Source: Rhynchopus sp. YZ270_cl-10 (lineage: Eukaryota > Euglenozoa > Diplonemea > Diplonemida > Diplonemidae). From it: DNA of 64,000 bases. Below the pieces are notes generated by a model, which saw nothing but the letters and a program-made list of their open reading frames with translations, made no database searches and was not told where the DNA came from. The stretch lies in the NCBI GenBank assembly GCA_964035575.1, contig OZ037893.1, forward strand, positions 806,001-870,000, read 5' to 3'. Numbering within the stretch: the first letter of the stretch is position 1; every line of letters begins with the position of its first letter. The position numbers and the translations under genes are program-made. Shown piece after piece: positions 1 to 11,061 of the stretch.

Positions 1-2
1 TG

Positions 3-3000
3 AACGTTGCAACGCATGGTGTTGGTGTGCATTCGGACCACTTCAACAGAAACGTGCCGCAATACTGCTGGTACAAAGGCGCAGCAGGGCAGGTGGACCC
101 CACCTGTCTGACCTCTATCAGCGCAGCAGAAACCCTTCCGTCCTTGAGGATTTCATCCCCAGACACATCCCTCTATGAAACGCAGGACGGCAACGTCGCA
201 CTTCTGACCTTGCGGGTAACATATGGTTACAACCTGAGTGTTGAGCAGTTCACCACGACAGCGGAGAAGTCGGTATGGAACGCAGCTTAGCTGTGACCTG
301 CTATTTCCCTCTTTTCAAATAAACCAAACACTCGATAAATTTCGAGTTTTTAGTGAAGACCAGCTGTACAACAGAATATCAAATTTTAAAAAAAAACACA
401 AACGAAAAAAAACAGCTCCGCATTGTGACGAACAACTTTGATGTCGGCAGCGGGCGTGCACAGAGTGCAACCAAAACCCTTGTCGGTGCAGGTCGTGCAC
501 TTGTCTTCTGCGAGGATTTCGACGACAGTGACAAACCGTTGCAGTATGCACACCTACACTCACCCCCACACACACACACACATATTGGGGCCATATTCTG
601 AGCAAGAATTACCCCTACTAGTTATCAAACACACACACATACACCTTGGGCCACATTCTACGCAAGAATTACCCCTATTATCAAACACACCAAACAACCT
701 CTTTACAGAGCGTGGGTGACTGCAGAGGAGGTGGACCTGGCGACGGCGGCGGAGGGGGCGGAGGCTGTGCAGTCTGCGGCAGAGTTTCTTGCTTCGGATG
801 TGGTGGACGACTTTGAGGAGGCGAGCGCAGGGGACGCCGCGCAGATGAGCGAGCTTATCTTTCAGTCGACGCAGAGCACAGGGCTACCAGTGGACATCTC
901 GCTTGTGAACGCGAAGATTGTGCAGGAGGCGCACGACTACCCAAGCGACGGTGGGGAGGCTGCGTTCCTCATAGACCAGGACGTCACCACGTCCTGGAAG
1001 GACTACCTCCGCAAGCCGGTCGTGATCGTGCTCGAGAAGCCAATGGAGGTGGACAGCTTCACCATGGTGACGTCGGGCGACGCAGTGCGCAACGACGTCA
1101 CGCAGTGGCGCCTCGAGGGTGCCCTCCGCCTCGGGCATTGGACCACCCTGCACGACCAGACCTTCTCCTACCTCGTTCCCGTGGAGCGGCAGGAAACGTT
1201 GCCCTCCTTCGATTTCGCGCTCTGGACACAAAAAAGTGGTACCTGCGACGTCTCAACGTGCATCGAGATCACACGCTACATAGACGCAGACACCGCACCC
1301 TTCCTCAAGCAAGACATCACCGACCTCCAAAGCTGCAAATGGGCCTGTGAGAGGCAGCTCGGCTGCTCGCATATCAACTGGTCGGACCTGAAGATTACAT
1401 GTCAGATGATGTCGTGCAAACGGGATGCTACGTCCCCGGTGATAGCGGCGGGTGTTGACACGTGTCACGAGTTTTGTATGTCATTCTGGGATAAGGTTAT
1501 TATGCAGCCTGTTTTGGTGCCTGCATGGGTGTTCACACTTTCAAATTATGTTTTTTTTGGGCCAAAAATGGTCTTTCGTTAGGGTAGTTGTCGATACGTA
1601 GTAGAACAACAACACTACCAACACCAACACCAACCCCACACAGCGAACATGTTCAAGTACCTGCGGTTCACCCCAATGCGTATTAGGGAGGCCCCCATAC
1701 CGGTGTACCTAAGCAACCCGCATCGGGTGAGCATTTACTTCAGAGTGCGGTGCATGCTTGCAGACGCGAAGGGTGCGTTGGTGGCGTCGCACAAGGTGGA
1801 CTACGTGGAGGTGCAGCCACACGCTGTCATGAAGGGTACTACGTATGTCTCTTTTGTTGTCTGCACCGGCCAACTTTCCCTACACAGTGACGCAGATGCA
1901 CAGATCCTCGGGTGGCAGGAGCAGCTGAATACGCAGACCACCATCCCCCACCTGTTCCACCTCCTGAAACAGGTGAAGGAGTCGCCCACTGCCAGTGCGG
2001 TGGCGAAGCTGAGCTTCACAGAGGTGGCGTTTTCGCTTGCCCTTGCAGAACTGGAGGGGGGTGCGGGGGTCATTAACGCGTCAGTTGCACGTCTGCAGCT
2101 GTTCCTGGCAGTGGTGCACTTGGCGGCGGAGGTGACGAACATCGAAGTCACCACGCACGATACAACAATAGACGAGACAATGCGCGACCGTGTGAACTCA
2201 CAGCTTAGCATCGCGCTCAACTTCCTGGTCGTGCGCTACGAGCGGCTTGTGTACCCAGAAGTGTCTATTTCCTTTGCGATCCGCACAGTGAACATCCTAG
2301 TCGGTGCATTGGAGCTGAAGAAAGAGATGCAGCAGACAACAGACACCCTCCTCGGGTACAAGGAAGATGCTGACAACCTCCTTGCGGTGGTCACGTACAT
2401 CGCAAAGAACAGCCTCCGCCAGCAGGAGACAGGCACCTGCGCATCGTGTGCGCAGTGTGCAGCACACGGTGTGCACACCCACGCGTGCAGGCAGTCTGCG
2501 TACCTCATACCCGACTCCAAGGTCTCCCCCGAGCTTGGCTACGACTTCAACTTCCTCACCTCGAAGTACGTCTTCGGGAACGGGACGCGCAGGTACAATC
2601 TGGCGTCCATTGTTGTGCTCTCTGCGTACACATTGCCGAAGTACCCACGCACGTACCTGAACGACAACGCGACTGTGCGGGGACGTGTCATGTACGTCAG
2701 CCTCATAACAGAGGAGGATGGGGTCAGTAGGATTGCGCCAGTCAACGCGACAGACATGAACGTGACAGTGGTGGCGGAGCCGACGCAGCTCTCGCAGGTG
2801 CCGCTGCAGATCAGGCAGCGGCAGGGATCGGACTTCCAAGGGATGGTGCGGGAGCGGTGGGCGGCGGACCCGTTCTGCCTGGCCGAGAGTGTCGTGAGCA
2901 ATGTGACGGAGAAGTCCATCCTTGGGCTGGTCGCGTCGACGTGCACTGTGCTCAAGGCAGAAACGGCCACAGAGTTTGCAACTGTCTCGACACTGATGAG

Positions 3001-4900
3001 CTCACGCTGCATCTCCTCCGACATGTACGGCTGCCTCAGTGTCGAGAACGCCGACGCACCACACGAGGACTGCCGCTGCCAGCAGTGCAGCACAGACTTC
3101 TTCAACACACCGTCGCCTTCTGGGAAGTACTGCGTGCCTTACAAGACGTACTCATGCGAGTCTGAGCCCGACACGTTGCTTGCCTTGGACGAACAGTGCA
3201 CAGGGAACTCTATTCGGAAGTACGGCAAATGTGTATGCCAGCCCGACATGGTGTGCTCGGACGAGGTCTGCGAGCAGAAGCACGTCTGCGGTGCGACTGG
3301 GAGTGAGGGGCAGTGCAAGCTCTCTGGGCTGCTGCACGATGCGGAGTACTTCAAGTGTCTGTGCAAAGAGGGCAGCTTCTGCAAGGTGGATGTGGCAAAC
3401 CCGGAGCGTTCGCTGTGCATTGAGAAGAGCACGTGCGCGTCGCTGCAGACGGTTGCCTCTGAGGAGGAGTGCCACCACGGGTCTGTCTTCGCACCCTCGC
3501 AGGGACGCTGTGTGTGCGACAGGTACCACTACTGCAGCACCACCGGTGTCTGTGCAGAGCGCTTCAAATGCGACGAGACGCCACCCCAGGCAGATGCCGC
3601 ACTCTGCTGGCCGGCCACCTCCACACAGCCCCAGCTTGTCCTCCTCCCTGTCACCACGAACGGCAACCCTACGTACACCTGTAGATGCCCGAGCACGCTG
3701 ACTTGCAACACAACGCTCCAGGCATGCACCTGTCCCGACTGTGTGTACGGGACATGCGACTATGCAGACGATGAAGAGGAGTGGATCGAGCTGGACCACA
3801 ACTGCACCTGCCCTGAAGGGCGCGTGGGTGCGGACTGCAGCCGCCTGGAGCCGACGACAACGTTCTTTGTGGAAACTCGCTTCGAGCGTGGCATCTTCAC
3901 GGAGACACTGTCGGGTGCAGTGCCAGGCATTGTGGAGGCGACGCTGAACGAGTCGTTGTACGCATTGCAGGCGAGCGACATCAAACGTGTGTACATCGAG
4001 AACGGCTCGATCGCTGTGCGCATTGAGGTGAGCACCTTCAACTCGACGTGGCAGACCCGCGTACGCGACAAGCTTCAGCAGGACCGCTACGCATCACGCA
4101 TTGCGGCCGCGCTTGTTTCCGCCGGTGCATCTGGCGAAATCGAGGACGGTGCCATCCAACACTTCGACGACAGCTGCACTCACATCGCACAGTGCACCTC
4201 GACACCACGCCCTTGGGCGGACTGCACCTGCCAGGAATGCAACCCTACCTACGTTCTCTCCTCTGACAGACTTGAGTGCTTTCCTGATGCACTTTGCTCG
4301 AGTGTTGAGCACTGCAATGGACGCGGTGTTGCCACCGGCCTTGTTGTTAACGGGTGTACATGCGACTGCGCGACGAACTTCGATGGGCTTCAATGCGAGA
4401 TCGACTTATGCCTGAGCTCGCTTGCGATGTGGCTGGATGCGTCTTGTGGTGTACAACGGTGTGGGTACCGCACCGACGGCGACACCTTGGTTGGAACACT
4501 CCTGGGGGAATGCGTCTCGCCTGACAGCGCACCGCTTACGACAGCAGCTATTGTTCTGGTAGTTCTTTCTGGCCTATTGATCGTCTCTCTTGTATCATGT
4601 GGAGTGTACTGGGGCTTCAAGCACCGCTGTGTGTGGGAGAAGCGCCGCCTGATGCGGCACAGGGTTGGGGACGGGCTTGAGGAGGAGGACGTGCTTGCTG
4701 CAGGGGACTCACGCTATGCCACCCGCCAGAGTGCAGGTGACTCACACTACTCCTCTGGCGACGAAGGCGGGTCCTCCTTCCACACCAACACGCTCCACAG
4801 CGGGCGCGACATCCTCAGTGGTTCCACCTCCTTCACCGGCCGCAGAGGCCAATCCCTCCACGACTCAGGCGATGCACGCAGTTCTGTTGTCATGAGATAA
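3..4900 (+). CDS. Large type-I membrane protein with discoidin-like, apple/PAN-like and EGF-like modules (5' end outside window)
   Basis: Exons read 3-272, 416-543, 709-1475 and 1644-4900; all junctions keep frame and introns begin GTATGG, GTATGC and GTATGT. About 1470 residues are visible. After an extracellular lead, exon 3 holds a discoidin (F5/8C)-like sheet (VTTSWKDYL, WRLEGALRLGHWTTLHDQT), then a six-cysteine, roughly 75-residue segment resembling an apple/PAN domain. Exon 4 resumes with FKYLRFTPMRIR, the usual last strand of a discoidin fold, so the PAN-like unit appears inserted in that fold. Further on come cysteine-rich repeats (CRCQQC, CTCQEC) and EGF-like units near 3740-3850 and 4280-4410. 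A single membrane span follows near 4534-4602, then a Ser/Gly/His-rich cytoplasmic tail with a basic start (KHRCVWEKRR). A cell-surface adhesion or receptor role is inferred; no ligand can be named. The gene starts before the window. Confidence 0.85.
273..415 (+). other. Intron 1 of the discoidin/EGF gene
   Basis: It begins GTATGG and ends AACAG. Exons on both sides are in phase 0, and the intron carries in-frame stops if read through. It has no repeat element I recognise. Confidence 0.8.
586..616 (+). repeat. GGGGCC hairpin repeat, copy 1
   Basis: Outer arms GGGG and CCCC, inner arms ATTCT and AGAAT around a short GAGCA loop. It sits inside intron 2 of the first gene. Confidence 0.6.
646..680 (+). 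repeat. GGGGCC hairpin repeat, copy 2
   Basis: Same arms as copy 1 with a few substitutions (TGGGCC, ATTCT, AGAAT, CCCC), followed by CTATTATCAAACACA and then the splice acceptor. Confidence 0.55.
1476..1643 (+). other. Intron 3 of the discoidin/EGF gene
   Basis: GTATGT to CACACAG. Exon 3 ends after the first base of a codon and exon 4 supplies CG, giving Ser. Unspliced, the frame stops at 1580, so splicing is required to link the PAN-like and EGF parts. The 3' half is rich in CAACAC. Confidence 0.8.
1843..1887 (+). other. Possible 45-base intron of length 3n inside exon 4
   Basis: The stretch begins GTATGTCTC, is pyrimidine-rich and ends CCTACACAG, matching the other introns here. It is 45 bases, so both spliced and retained forms stay in frame; splicing would remove 15 residues (YVSFV to LSLHS) and join KGT to TDADAQ. 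Whether it is removed cannot be decided from sequence alone. Confidence 0.5.
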
Positions 4901-5391
4901 GAATGAGTGATCATCTGCCATCACAACAAAGATTTGGGTACAGTATACGGTCAACGTAGTTCGGTGTGTGTGTGTGGGGGTGTGGGAGGGTAGGGTTTTA
5001 TGAATCAGTATAGTGTAGTGTAGTAGGCATACTTGCGGTACAGGTTTTGCCTCTCAGTAGAGGTTTCAGAGGTGGAAAATGGTATATGTTTAGGTTTTGT
5101 AGCAAAAAAAAGGCGCAACACCTCATGGGAACGTGAGTGTGTCTTGTGTGGACAAAGCCTTAAAAGACCCCCCCACCCCTCCTATCCAAAACGAACATGA
5201 AAATCCAACGAATTTGTGTATTTACTTTTTATCAATCTGACTAAGTACGAGACGGATCATCTTACAAACCTTTCCTCTTCTCCTCTGCATCCTGTGTACG
5301 GTGAAGCATTTACACTTTCCAACATCTCTTTATTTCCCCCCTCTTTCAACACTCCCCATTTCAAAACAGCCATTCCCCCTCCCTCCCTTCA
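4901..5391. other. Intergenic region, no gene seen
   Basis: Contains a GTGTGTGTG run near 4963, a T/C-rich stretch and, just before the next start, a strong pyrimidine tract ending in ACAG near 5368-5370. That could be a splice or trans-splice acceptor. No element ends were recognised. Confidence 0.5.
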
Positions 5392-6492
5392 ATGCTTCGT
5401 ACAGTACTCCTTTCTACAGCAGTCTGCACTGTGTACGCTGGGGCTGAATGCCGTGACCGCACCCGCTGTACATCGTACGCTACCTGCACCGATGACGACG
5501 CCCTCCGTCGGAGTGGGCACACCTGCTCAGGCTTTCCGTACTACAACGGGGGAGCACCCTTTATTGAATCCGCCTCTTGGAAGACAAAGAACATCCTAGG
5601 CTCCTGCGACATCGGCGGAGACGGAAGCTGCGCCTCATGGTCCGCCAACGGCACCGACGCGGCCGTCACCGACAAGCTCTTTGGACGCTGCCTGGAGACA
5701 CTCAGCTCCGGCGCTTGCATTCAGTGGCGCACCTCTCAGAGTTTAGTCGAACCTTGCCCCGACCGCAAGAGAGAATTCCCTGGTGACGGAAGCACCCTCA
5801 TCGATGGCACCACAATAGGCACCAGATGTTGTTCAACCAAAGGAACGAGTGTGTACAGCTGTGTGGACCGCGACATTGAGCTGAACTACGACCACTGCAC
5901 CTGCTCTAAGGTGCTTGCCAATGGAGGCAGTTCGTATTGTGCGGAGTGGAGCTGTAAGGCATACGACGATGCGGGGGGTGACGACGTTACTGCGTCAAAC
6001 TATTCCTGTACTACACCTTATGCAGGGTCTGGGGCTTGTCAAGAGTGGACTGGGATTGAAGACAACGCGGACCACTTTGTGTTGACATCGTGCAAATGTC
6101 TTGCAACGGGAGGATTGGGCAGTTCCAAATGGTGCAATGCATGGGACTGCGCACACAAGGAGATGAACTACCACGACCCACCACTGTCGTGGATTGCGTA
6201 CGGCATCATTATGGGTGGGGTGTTCTGTGCTGTAGGGTTCTTTGGGATGTATTCGTGCTTCCAGGGATGGAACAACCTCTTCGGTGCTCTCGCGACTCTG
6301 GGAGTAATCCTCGTCGTCTGTGCAGCAGTCATCCTCCCAGCCACCCTCCGTGGTGGTTTCATCGTCTTCCTTGTCACCACACTCTTCCTCATCATTCTGT
6401 TTGTCATTCTCTGGGTCGCACGGATCCTCCCAGTCTTCAACGCAAAGAGAAACGAGCACAACAGAACCGAACCCGCAGATGAAACTGTTTAA
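5392..6492 (+). CDS. Secreted-pathway, cysteine-rich protein with three C-terminal membrane spans
   Basis: A single uninterrupted frame of 366 residues. It starts with a signal peptide (hydrophobic MLRTVLLSTAVCTVYAG) followed by an ectodomain of about 240 residues with roughly two dozen cysteines. A small motif recurs: Gly-x-Cys-x-x-Trp (GSCASW, GACIQW, GACQEW). A longer pair also recurs, CTCSKVLANGGSSYCAEWSC and CKCLATGGLGSSKWCNAWDC, suggesting internal duplication. Three hydrophobic segments lie near residues 263-287, 295-318 and 320-346, before a short charged tail (NAKRNEHNR). I do not recognise the family. It follows another cysteine-rich surface protein on the same strand. The start is the first ATG after a pyrimidine tract. 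Membrane location is well supported; function is unknown. Confidence 0.8.
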   Translation: MLRTVLLSTAVCTVYAGAECRDRTRCTSYATCTDDDALRRSGHTCSGFPYYNGGAPFIESASWKTKNILGSCDIGGDGSCASWSANGTDAAVTDKLFGRCLETLSSGACIQWRTSQSLVEPCPDRKREFPGDGSTLIDGTTIGTRCCSTKGTSVYSCVDRDIELNYDHCTCSKVLANGGSSYCAEWSCKAYDDAGGDDVTASNYSCTTPYAGSGACQEWTGIEDNADHFVLTSCKCLATGGLGSSKWCNAWDCAHKEMNYHDPPLSWIAYGIIMGGVFCAVGFFGMYSCFQGWNNLFGALATLGVILVVCAAVILPATLRGGFIVFLVTTLFLIILFVILWVARILPVFNAKRNEHNRTEPADETV

Positions 6493-7054
6493 AGAGATGT
6501 TATTTGGAGTAGTTGTGGGGGAGGGTTAGCTTCGTAGGGGGGATAGGGTATATAATGTGGCTGTCAAGAAGAATATAGGATAAAATGTCTGACCATGCGC
6601 GGAGTTTTTGGAAAATATCAAATTGATGTGAAACAAAAATGTCCAGCGCGGGTTTGTGTGTTTTTTTTTTAAATTCTTTTTGTGTAGTGTGTCTTCCCCT
6701 TTACCCCTATTTGGAGCAACCCTCATGTATCTATCTAACCTATTTTTTTTTCTTCTCGTGCTTTTTTGTGACCTTTCTGCGTTATCTATTCGCAGTATTT
6801 TGGTACAATACAAACTAGTGCAGATGACCCAAATATTTTTTGTTGTTATTGTTTTTCGTTTGTCGCAAAACAGGGAAAAAAGAAAAAAATGTGCCCCTCC
6901 CCCTCTGTTCGGGGACATTCATCCTGGACGAACCGTTTTGCATTGATTTATTTTTGTGCATCCACAGGCTTCACCGATCACATTTATTTTGTGTCGAGAG
7001 GCGTATTTTCGCGCGCGACCTATGTCTTTTTTTTGAAGCATTTTTTTTGCAAGC

Positions 7055-7095
7055 AAGGTGACTAAGCACGAGAGGCTTAGGATCATCTTATAAAC
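7055..7095 (+). repeat. ACGAGAG-loop hairpin, class I
   Basis: 5' arm AAGGTGACTAAGC, loop ACGAGAG, 3' arm GCTTAGGATCATCTT, tail ATAAAC. The inner CTAAGC/GCTTAG is a perfect 6-bp stem and the outer 7 bp pair with one G-U. It is followed by a T run and then the three-hairpin element. Confidence 0.7.
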
Positions 7096-7106
7096 ATTTT
7101 TTTTTT

Positions 7107-7186
7107 TATACCTACAAGTGTAGCTCAAAGAAATAGTTATTCTGATACGGTCGCCAATCACTTCAAGGGTAATTGAGCAATCAACG
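7107..7186 (+). repeat. Three-hairpin element (class IV), copy 1
   Basis: Contains CTACAAGTGTAG (hairpin), GATACGGTCGCC, CAATCAC paired with GGGTAATTG, and ends GCAATCAACGAAA. Two relatives lie at 47086-47180 and 47935-48028. It may be a non-coding RNA or SINE body; family not recognised. Confidence 0.55.
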
Positions 7187-7822
7187 AAAAAAAAAACCTT
7201 TTTTTTTTCCCTTTTACTTACCTATCAGAGTTACTATTTTTTTTTTAGCACATGTCAAATTTTCCTTTGTGTGTTTCACTTACCCCCCCTCCCTGCTCCC
7301 TTTCATTTGACTATTGTTGACAGTATACTAATACAGTCTTTTTGACGCCTCACCCTCTTTCTACTATTTCTTCAATGATACGCATGGAAAGAATTGTGTG
7401 ACCACAAGAGAACATTCATCCCCAAAATTTTCTTCTGATGTTAGCGTCGGGGGTTTTTTTTTGCGCAATCCTCATTGCATTGCGACACCTTAACCTACAC
7501 AGCAACTGGCGACGAAGGATATTGACCCACTTCTACACCTTCAGGTCCGTCTTAACAACGTTCTCTTTCCCTCTACTACCCTTCCCGCTGGCCTCAGGTC
7601 CTTCATAGCGTGCCTTAAGCCTCAATCCTTATGTTTTATGTCTTATCCCTACAGAATACACATACCCCATCTAGCCACCTCCCTCCCACCCACTTCAAGC
7701 ATTATTCGGTGTCGTTAGTCCTCGACGGGTCCGAGAGCCCTTTCGTAGCCGCCCCCGCAGGGGGTGTGCAGAGAGCGTAACAAAAGACACAGCAAAAGCG
7801 AGCACAGCGTGACTGCCGTACA

Positions 7823-9434
7823 ATGGGGAACTGCTTCGGCGGTGAGGACCGAGCCTGCGGCAACTGCGCCAAAAAAATCGGGTGCCTCGGAACGCAGAAC
7901 CAATGCGGGAGGTGTGTAGCCCTTACTCTCTTTCCCCCCCCAGCACTTTCCGTTCCGGTGTCCAGGAACAAAAAATGATTTTAAAACTCAGGTAGCTACG
8001 TACCTAAAGGCGATCGTGTGCTAATACAGGAAGTATAAGTCAAGGCACGCATGCCAAAGCGGACGCCACGTGGGTGTGGACTTACGGAAGTTTCCCGGCT
8101 ACCGGCGAGGTCTCTTCCAATCCGTACCCCAGTTTCCTAGGGAGTCCTCATGGATTCCTGGCTAGGGTTCCAGCAGGTCCCTTGCGGATTTTTTTGTGTG
8201 GACACTTTTTTCTTCTGTTTCCCACCTAAGCACACACCCCCTTTTCCTTCAGATGCGCGAAAATGTGCTGCAAACGCTGCTCCCGCACAAAACGTGGTAC
8301 CCCTGCGGTGAGAGTATGTTGCTTTTTTTTTAATACACACGGGACAAAACTCCATCTTTCGATTGAAAAGAATATCTTAATCATTTATACACTCTTTCCA
8401 CACACTTTACTTTCCGTCGCACACCTTATGCGTTTCCCCCTCTTTTTTGCACCGCTTTTAACTTTCCTCATCTTCACACACCTTTCACTATTTTTAAGCG
8501 ATGCAGTAACAACACTCACCTCCACTCATCTCAGGTTTGCCCCTCATGCGCTCTCGTCATTGACAGAGGACATGCGAGCACAACATCGTTGACCCCTGCA
8601 GATGGACGGCCCATGGCATCACGCACTGTGCGCCAGCCTGCACCACCTCCTCGGTCGCCTGATGGGTGCCCTCATTGCAAGGAGAAGGTGGATGTGTCGT
8701 TTATTGACAGCCACATTGAGACGTGCAGACAGCGTGCAAAGCTGCAGCAACAACCACAGAGCGAACCGGTCGGGCGGACGTCTATCTCAAAGGAGCCTGT
8801 TCAGTGCAAATACTGTGAAGAGTTGACCCACCCGGCGTTGCTTCCGTCACATCTAACACATTGCGACAAACGCCCCGAAACCTGCGAAATGCGTTCCTCC
8901 ACAGACGACACAAACGAGCTTTGCATCATTTGTTTTGAAGAAAAACGTAACATCGCCTTTGTCCCTTGTGGGCATTGGATGTGCTGTTCTGCATGTACAC
9001 CGCGTGTCCAAGAATGCCCTGTTTGCCGAGCAGAAATCCAAACCAGAGTCATCATGAGCAATGAGGTGAAGATGTCGGTGTGCGTGGTGTGCAGGGTGCA
9101 CATCCACCCGACGTTTCTTGATGGGCATAGGGAGGTGTGTAAAATGCGTCTGAGAGAGAAGGCGAAGCTGCGTGAGGAAGCGGCACAGCAGAAGGCGGAG
9201 GGCGAAGAGGACGACAAGGAAGGTGGTCTCGAGACGGACGCCTCGGGCAACGGCATCGCAAGCAGCGTCCCTGAAGGAGGCGCGCGTCTCTGCATGCTCT
9301 GCAACAAGGCGCCCAGGGAGGTCGCCACTCTCCCTTGTGCACACTACTGCATGTGCCACCTCTGTGCAAGCACAGTCCAAAACTGCCCCACCTGCTGCCG
9401 TTCAATAACCTCCACAATCCCGCTATTTACCTAA
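7823..9434 (+). CDS. FYVE-like/RING-finger protein, probable membrane-tethered E3 ubiquitin ligase
   Basis: Three exons (7823-7911, 8253-8313, 8535-9434) give 349 residues. The start is Met-Gly-Asn-Cys, a typical myristoylation/palmitoylation N-terminus. Residues 12-55, assembled across both introns, have FYVE spacing: C-x2-C-x12-C-x2-C-x4-C-x2-C-x12-C-x2-C, ending VRVCPSC. The RHHCR phosphoinositide motif is absent, as in the FYVE-like domain of CARP/rififylin ligases. Three short C2HC fingers follow (CPHC...HIETC, CKYC...HLTHC, CVVC...HREVC). Two C3HC4 RINGs lie near residue 180 (CIICFEEKRN, CGHW, CPVC) and 304 (CMLCNKAPRE, CAHY, CPTC). Between them is an acidic/basic coiled stretch. Ubiquitin transfer at a membrane is inferred from family. 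The first intron starts GTGTGT rather than GTATGN. Confidence 0.85.
7912..8252 (+). other. Intron 1 of the FYVE-like/RING gene
   Basis: It begins GTGTGTAG, unlike the GTATGN of its neighbours, and ends CCTTCAG. Splicing joins AG to A (Arg) and continues the cysteine pattern of the FYVE-like fold, which is the main support for this unusual donor. Confidence 0.7.
8314..8534 (+). other. Intron 2 of the FYVE-like/RING gene
   Basis: GTATGT to ATCTCAG, phase 0. It joins PAVR to VCPSC, completing the last zinc-binding pair of the FYVE-like domain. Confidence 0.8.
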
Positions 9435-10455
9435 AATATCAAAAGATATGCAGTCCGATCGCGGATTATTTCAAAAAGCGTGTGGTAAGTGGAGACCAGA
9501 TGACTACACTAATCCAACAAATTATCAAAATAAAACCGTCTTGTTTCCGAGCTCTTTTTGGGTGCCCAACACTGGAACACAACCAAATCGGCGATTTTGT
9601 CTATCCAACCAAAATGCAGCCCAAACAAAGAAGGGGATGGGGGACAAGCTGTACCGTTGAAGTGTCAACACGTTCTTAAGGAGGCTACACACAGCGAGAC
9701 TTGAACGGTTCTTTCTCTATCCGCAAGATGGGTCTTTTTTTTTGTTGCAGATATGAAAGTAAGCACAGCGTTTTTTTCTTTTTCTTTTTTGTAACAGACA
9801 TCAGCCGATATTGGGTACAGATCTGTTAGTTCTGTGTAATGTGATTTGTTGAGCACTACCTACACCACCCTTTCAGAAGGGCTCTCTCTCCAAGCTTCCT
9901 AGCCTACGGAGAAGGTAATGCTCTGGGGTTTGTTTTTGGGGGTCCACCCACGGTGCACCGGTACCAAGGTATGCTGTCGGTCATGTTTCTATTTTTTTTT
10001 GTACAAAATAAATTAGGGGAAGTCGTGGTTTCGCTCAGTGCCAAACGTTTGTAGAAAAGTGTTGGATATGTTCCGTATGTCCGCGTACTTATAATAAGGG
10101 GCATGGAATAAAGTGGCAAATGGTGATAAAGAAAGTAAGGAAGGAAGGAAGAAGAAGGAAAAAAAAATCCCAACGTTTTGGCAATTTGGTACGACTCTCC
10201 CAAGCCTTCGCGCCATATTCTGTATCTTTCCAAGGCGTCTCTGCCAATTTGCTTGAAAAATGCGTTCCAAGCAGAGTCCGCGGAACACCCCCGTTCACCC
10301 CGTCCCGGACGGGGGTCAATTATTTTCCAAAAACCGACCCCCGTCCCAAACCCCCGTCCAGGGACGGGGGTTTTGGATTTTTTTTTGGGGGGGAGGAGGG
10401 GCCCATATTATGGGGAATTTTTTGAGATACCATCGAGCCGGACTCAATTGGTCAA

Positions 10456-10625
10456 ACGTCGAAGGAAAAGGAAGCACGCAGCATGGCGAAAGGAAAAAAG
10501 TAGCGTACCGTGCGCCTGCGGCGCAAGCCTGCATCACACCATTCCCGTGACATTGTTTGCCTGTAAAAATGTACAATTTTAAGCGCATTTTTTTGAAATG
10601 TTGCGTACCGTGGCTTCGCTTGGAA
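10456..10625 (+). repeat. Dispersed GTACCGTG repeat, copy 1
   Basis: Runs from AAGGAAAAGGAAGCACGCAG through TAGCGTACCGTGCGCCTG to GTTGCGTACCGTGGCTTCGC. Closely matched by 40325-40487 and, inverted, by 12130-12285. Two mini-hairpins mark it: GCGCC/GGCGC, and GGC/GCC around a TTC loop. Confidence 0.6.
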
Positions 10626-11061
10626 CCTTTGGGTGACATACCGCCGTTTCTTTTGTAAAAAAACTGAGGTTACTGATAATTCGTGCACCATGTGTGCCTG
10701 GTGCAAATATCAATAAAGTGCCGAACTCCGCCGTCGGATAACCGAGCAATTCTCACATTCCGCCGGAGGCCCCCAACTTGAGCTGGGGTGGGGACCCGGG
10801 CGCGCGAAGCGCGCCCGGGCTCGACCGAGTTTTGATCTTCTTCTTCCTGTGACTAGCTTGTCAGCGGACGGAGAAAGCTCGGGAGAGGTTTTTTTTTTTT
10901 TTGTTTTTTGGGCGGGACGGGGGTTGGAAGGGGGTGCATAATTAATTTTCGGGGGAGGTCCGCGGGCTCTGGTTCCAAGGGTTTTGTGTTATTTTCGAAA
11001 AAAAAATATTTGTGTGAAAAAGAGACCTGGATTTTTTGTTCTGAACATTTTTTTTTGTTGC

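Larger units (their letters stand above)
544..708 (+). other. Intron 2 of the discoidin/EGF gene, carrying a CA run and two GGGGCC hairpins
   Basis: It begins GTATGC and ends TTTACAG; splicing joins CA to A to give a Gln codon and keeps frame. The body is CA-rich and holds two copies of a small hairpin repeat (586-616, 646-680), the second about 30 bases before the acceptor. A third copy lies before the acceptor-like site of the gene at 57780. Confidence 0.8.
6493..7822. other. Intergenic region with two structured repeats
   Basis: AT-rich with long T runs. It carries one ACGAGAG hairpin (7055-7095) followed directly by a three-hairpin element (7107-7186). From about 7430 base composition becomes more balanced toward the next gene. 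No coding frame is convincing. Confidence 0.5.

Noticed and set aside
884-1231. Minus-strand open frames opposite the coding exons of the first gene (and similar ones opposite other genes)
   Set aside because: They mirror GC-rich codon positions of well-supported plus-strand genes and have no domain or independent signals.
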